From assembly GCA_000436535.1 (NCBI GenBank), contig FR886331.1:77868-141867 (forward strand): 64,000 nucleotides of DNA. The letters are read 5' to 3'. Positions 62,272-64,000 of this stretch are shown here, one piece after another. The position numbers and the translations under genes were made by a program. The notes beneath the pieces were generated by a model. It had not been told where the DNA came from and did no database searches. It worked only from the letters and a program-made list of their open reading frames with translations. Numbering within the stretch: the first letter of the stretch is position 1; the number at the start of each line of letters is the position of its first letter. The DNA comes from Eubacterium sp. CAG:252 (lineage in GTDB: Bacteria > Bacillota > Clostridia > Lachnospirales > Lachnospiraceae).

Positions 62272-64000
62272 ATGGAAAGAAACTATTTCAAAAGAATAGC
62301 TTCGGCATTTTTAAGTGTAATGCTTGTGCTTACATCAGTAAGTATAGCACCGGCTGCACAGGTGTCTGATACAGTGCAGACACAGAGTGTATCAACCCGC
62401 AAATACGCTAACATAGTTGTATTTGTAGATTTTAAGGATACAACACATGAACACGAAAAAACTGAACTAGGGAAGTGTTATAAGGAAGACCCTAAAATCA
62501 CAGAATATTTCGAGGGGGATGAGGAGCACCCAAGAGCGCTTAAGCAGTATGTTTCTAACATTTCTTATGGGCAGCTTAATGTCCAGAATATTATTCCACA
62601 GTATGACAGTGAGAATAATAAGATAGAACCATATGTGTTAAGCAATGACGTATCATATTATGGGGACAGGACTGTTGGAACTTCAGGACCAGCCCTCGGA
62701 GATACAAGAATGGTTAAGGAGATTTCTGAATTACTTGCTAAAGACAGCAGATTTCCTAGGGATGCAATAGTAGATTATGATGGTGATGGATGTGTTGATA
62801 ATCTTATGATTGTAACAGCCTGTGAAAAGGGTAATTCTAATTCACAGATGTATGGACATAAGTCAACATATGCAGGAACAGATGAGATTAATTCCAAGAA
62901 AATAGGCAGTTATACGGTTATTCCAGAGGGTTTAGCATACTTCGGATTAAGTGAAACCGGCGTTGTCATACATGAATTTATGCATACGCTTGGATATCCA
63001 GACCTTTATGTTAATACTAATGTTTCTGGTGTTGTACCGGTAGGCCAGTGGGATATTATGGCGATGGAATGCAAGTTCATCCAGTATCCTCTGGCATATT
63101 TCAGGTCAGCTTATTCAGGCTGGTTTGATATACCGACAGTAACAGAGTCAAAGAAGAATTGTTCAATATATGCAGCTTCTTCTACAACATTTGATACAAG
63201 AAATAATCAGGCGGTTATATTAAGAACAGATTATTCATCTAATGAATTCTTTGTTGTTGAATACAGAAAACAGAAGGCTAAATATGATGTTGCTTCTTAT
63301 GATGATAAGTCATACGAGGGCAAGATATATGGTTCAGGACTTATCATATATAGAATAAACGCCTCTCTTATCGGTGGTAATATGTATGGTCCTCCATATA
63401 AGGCATATGTATTCAGGCCAGGTGATTCTATACTTAATGGCTATGAAAAGGCAGATTATACTAACTTAGATAAATCATTCTTATCAGCGGAAAGCGGCCG
63501 TACATCTTATGGAACACATGATAAGAATGCAGGTATAGCTGACAATGCTATTACATATTCAGATGGAACTAACAGCGGAATTGTTATAGAAAATGTAGGC
63601 AGTGCTTCTGGCGACACAATAACATTTGATATATCATTTGCAGATGACGGACAGGAAGGTCGCTGGATAACAGAAAGTACGGATACACTTGGACTTTCGC
63701 TTAGTGATATAGAAACATATACAGATAGTGAACAGAATAAATATTTTATAGCCAATATAGGTGATGGCTATGGTTATGCGACAAATGATACAGTATTATT
63801 TAAGTATAGTGATGGAGCATGGAGTAAGATTACAGACGGACCTAAGGCTGTTAATGATGGAAAGTCTATAGTTACTTACAATGGTGACGTGTATATTTCA
63901 TATCTTGATACTAATTTTTATGCACATGTAGATAAGTGGAATGGAAGTAGTTGGCAGAATATATATAAAGCCTCAGGTTATTCTGATAATGTATCACTTG
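62272..64000 (+). CDS. Secreted M6-family metalloprotease (3' end outside window)
   Basis: At least 576 residues, open to the window edge. Signal peptide 1-~28 (PAAQ). The catalytic zinc motif is HEFMHTLGYPD (His234, Glu235, His238, Asp244), and the later GQWDIMAME is the M6 Met-turn region. The upstream RALKQYVSNISYGQLNV is also typical of M6/immune-inhibitor-A-like proteases. From ~460 a beta-rich region begins (GDGYGYATNDTVLFKYSDG), resembling the propeller-like N-terminal region of the protein at 59023. Whether it ends in the aromatic repeats cannot be seen. AGGAGG lies seven bases before the ATG. Confidence 0.88.
   Translation, partial: MERNYFKRIASAFLSVMLVLTSVSIAPAAQVSDTVQTQSVSTRKYANIVVFVDFKDTTHEHEKTELGKCYKEDPKITEYFEGDEEHPRALKQYVSNISYGQLNVQNIIPQYDSENNKIEPYVLSNDVSYYGDRTVGTSGPALGDTRMVKEISELLAKDSRFPRDAIVDYDGDGCVDNLMIVTACEKGNSNSQMYGHKSTYAGTDEINSKKIGSYTVIPEGLAYFGLSETGVVIHEFMHTLGYPDLYVNTNVSGVVPVGQWDIMAMECKFIQYPLAYFRSAYSGWFDIPTVTESKKNCSIYAASSTTFDTRNNQAVILRTDYSSNEFFVVEYRKQKAKYDVASYDDKSYEGKIYGSGLIIYRINASLIGGNMYGPPYKAYVFRPGDSILNGYEKADYTNLDKSFLSAESGRTSYGTHDKNAGIADNAITYSDGTNSGIVIENVGSASGDTITFDISFADDGQEGRWITESTDTLGLSLSDIETYTDSEQNKYFIANIGDGYGYATNDTVLFKYSDGAWSKITDGPKAVNDGKSIVTYNGDVYISYLDTNFYAHVDKWNGSSWQNIYKASGYSDNVSL

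Overview
The window is AT-rich DNA from a Gram-positive, anaerobic Firmicute. Codon use, strong AGGAGG-type ribosome sites, T-tailed hairpin terminators, a pectin-active surface enzyme and typical surface repeats point to Lachnospiraceae, most like Lachnospira (Eubacterium) eligens. That placement is inference from gene content, not a database match. No rRNA, tRNA, CRISPR array, phage or intact insertion sequence was seen.

Region 1 (1-9.9 kb) is mixed housekeeping: the tail of a probable pyrD, an O-acetylhomoserine sulfhydrylase with a palindrome in its promoter, a YhcH protein, a reverse-strand Fic protein with its own DNA-binding domain, a nickel/cobalt (NiCo) riboswitch in front of a cation-efflux (CDF) exporter, an M20 amidohydrolase, and two ABC modules around a YtrA-type GntR regulator. 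A 42-bp inverted repeat covers the first ABC promoter.

Region 2 (10-20.6 kb) is a self-contained phosphate island: pstS, pstC, pstA, pstB, a PHP-domain protein, phoU, a Na/Pi cotransporter with a PhoU-like tail, and a PhoP/PhoR-type two-component pair. Direct TTTACA-type repeats precede pstS and the cotransporter. A long structured intergenic RNA separates pstS from pstC.

Region 3 (20.6-29.5 kb) has a MATE exporter, a 1746-residue wall-anchored GH28 polygalacturonase with an IPKTG sorting signal, and a CPBP membrane protease.

Region 4 (29.7-64 kb) is a cell-surface island. Six secreted proteins carry the same ~22-residue aromatic repeat (core G-W-F-Y ... N-G ... D-W-S-Y-T-G) joined to different partners: two tandem SDS22-like leucine-rich-repeat proteins, a GH25 muramidase, a BspA-type leucine-rich-repeat protein, a transglutaminase-like protein and a large unassigned N-terminal domain. 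An M6 metalloprotease runs off the end. Between them lie pyrE, a VanZ protein, an M29-type aminopeptidase, and a wall/capsular polysaccharide cluster (initiating sugar transferase, glycosyltransferases, polymerase, flippase, UDP-galactopyranose mutase, acyltransferase). The simplest reading is that the cluster makes a galactofuranose-containing glycan and the repeat proteins are held on the wall, perhaps by that glycan. The second part is a hypothesis.

Four short hairpin-rich interspersed elements (9152, 46737, 55937, 62142) share similar ends. Two of them differ by paired, compensatory changes in a hairpin.
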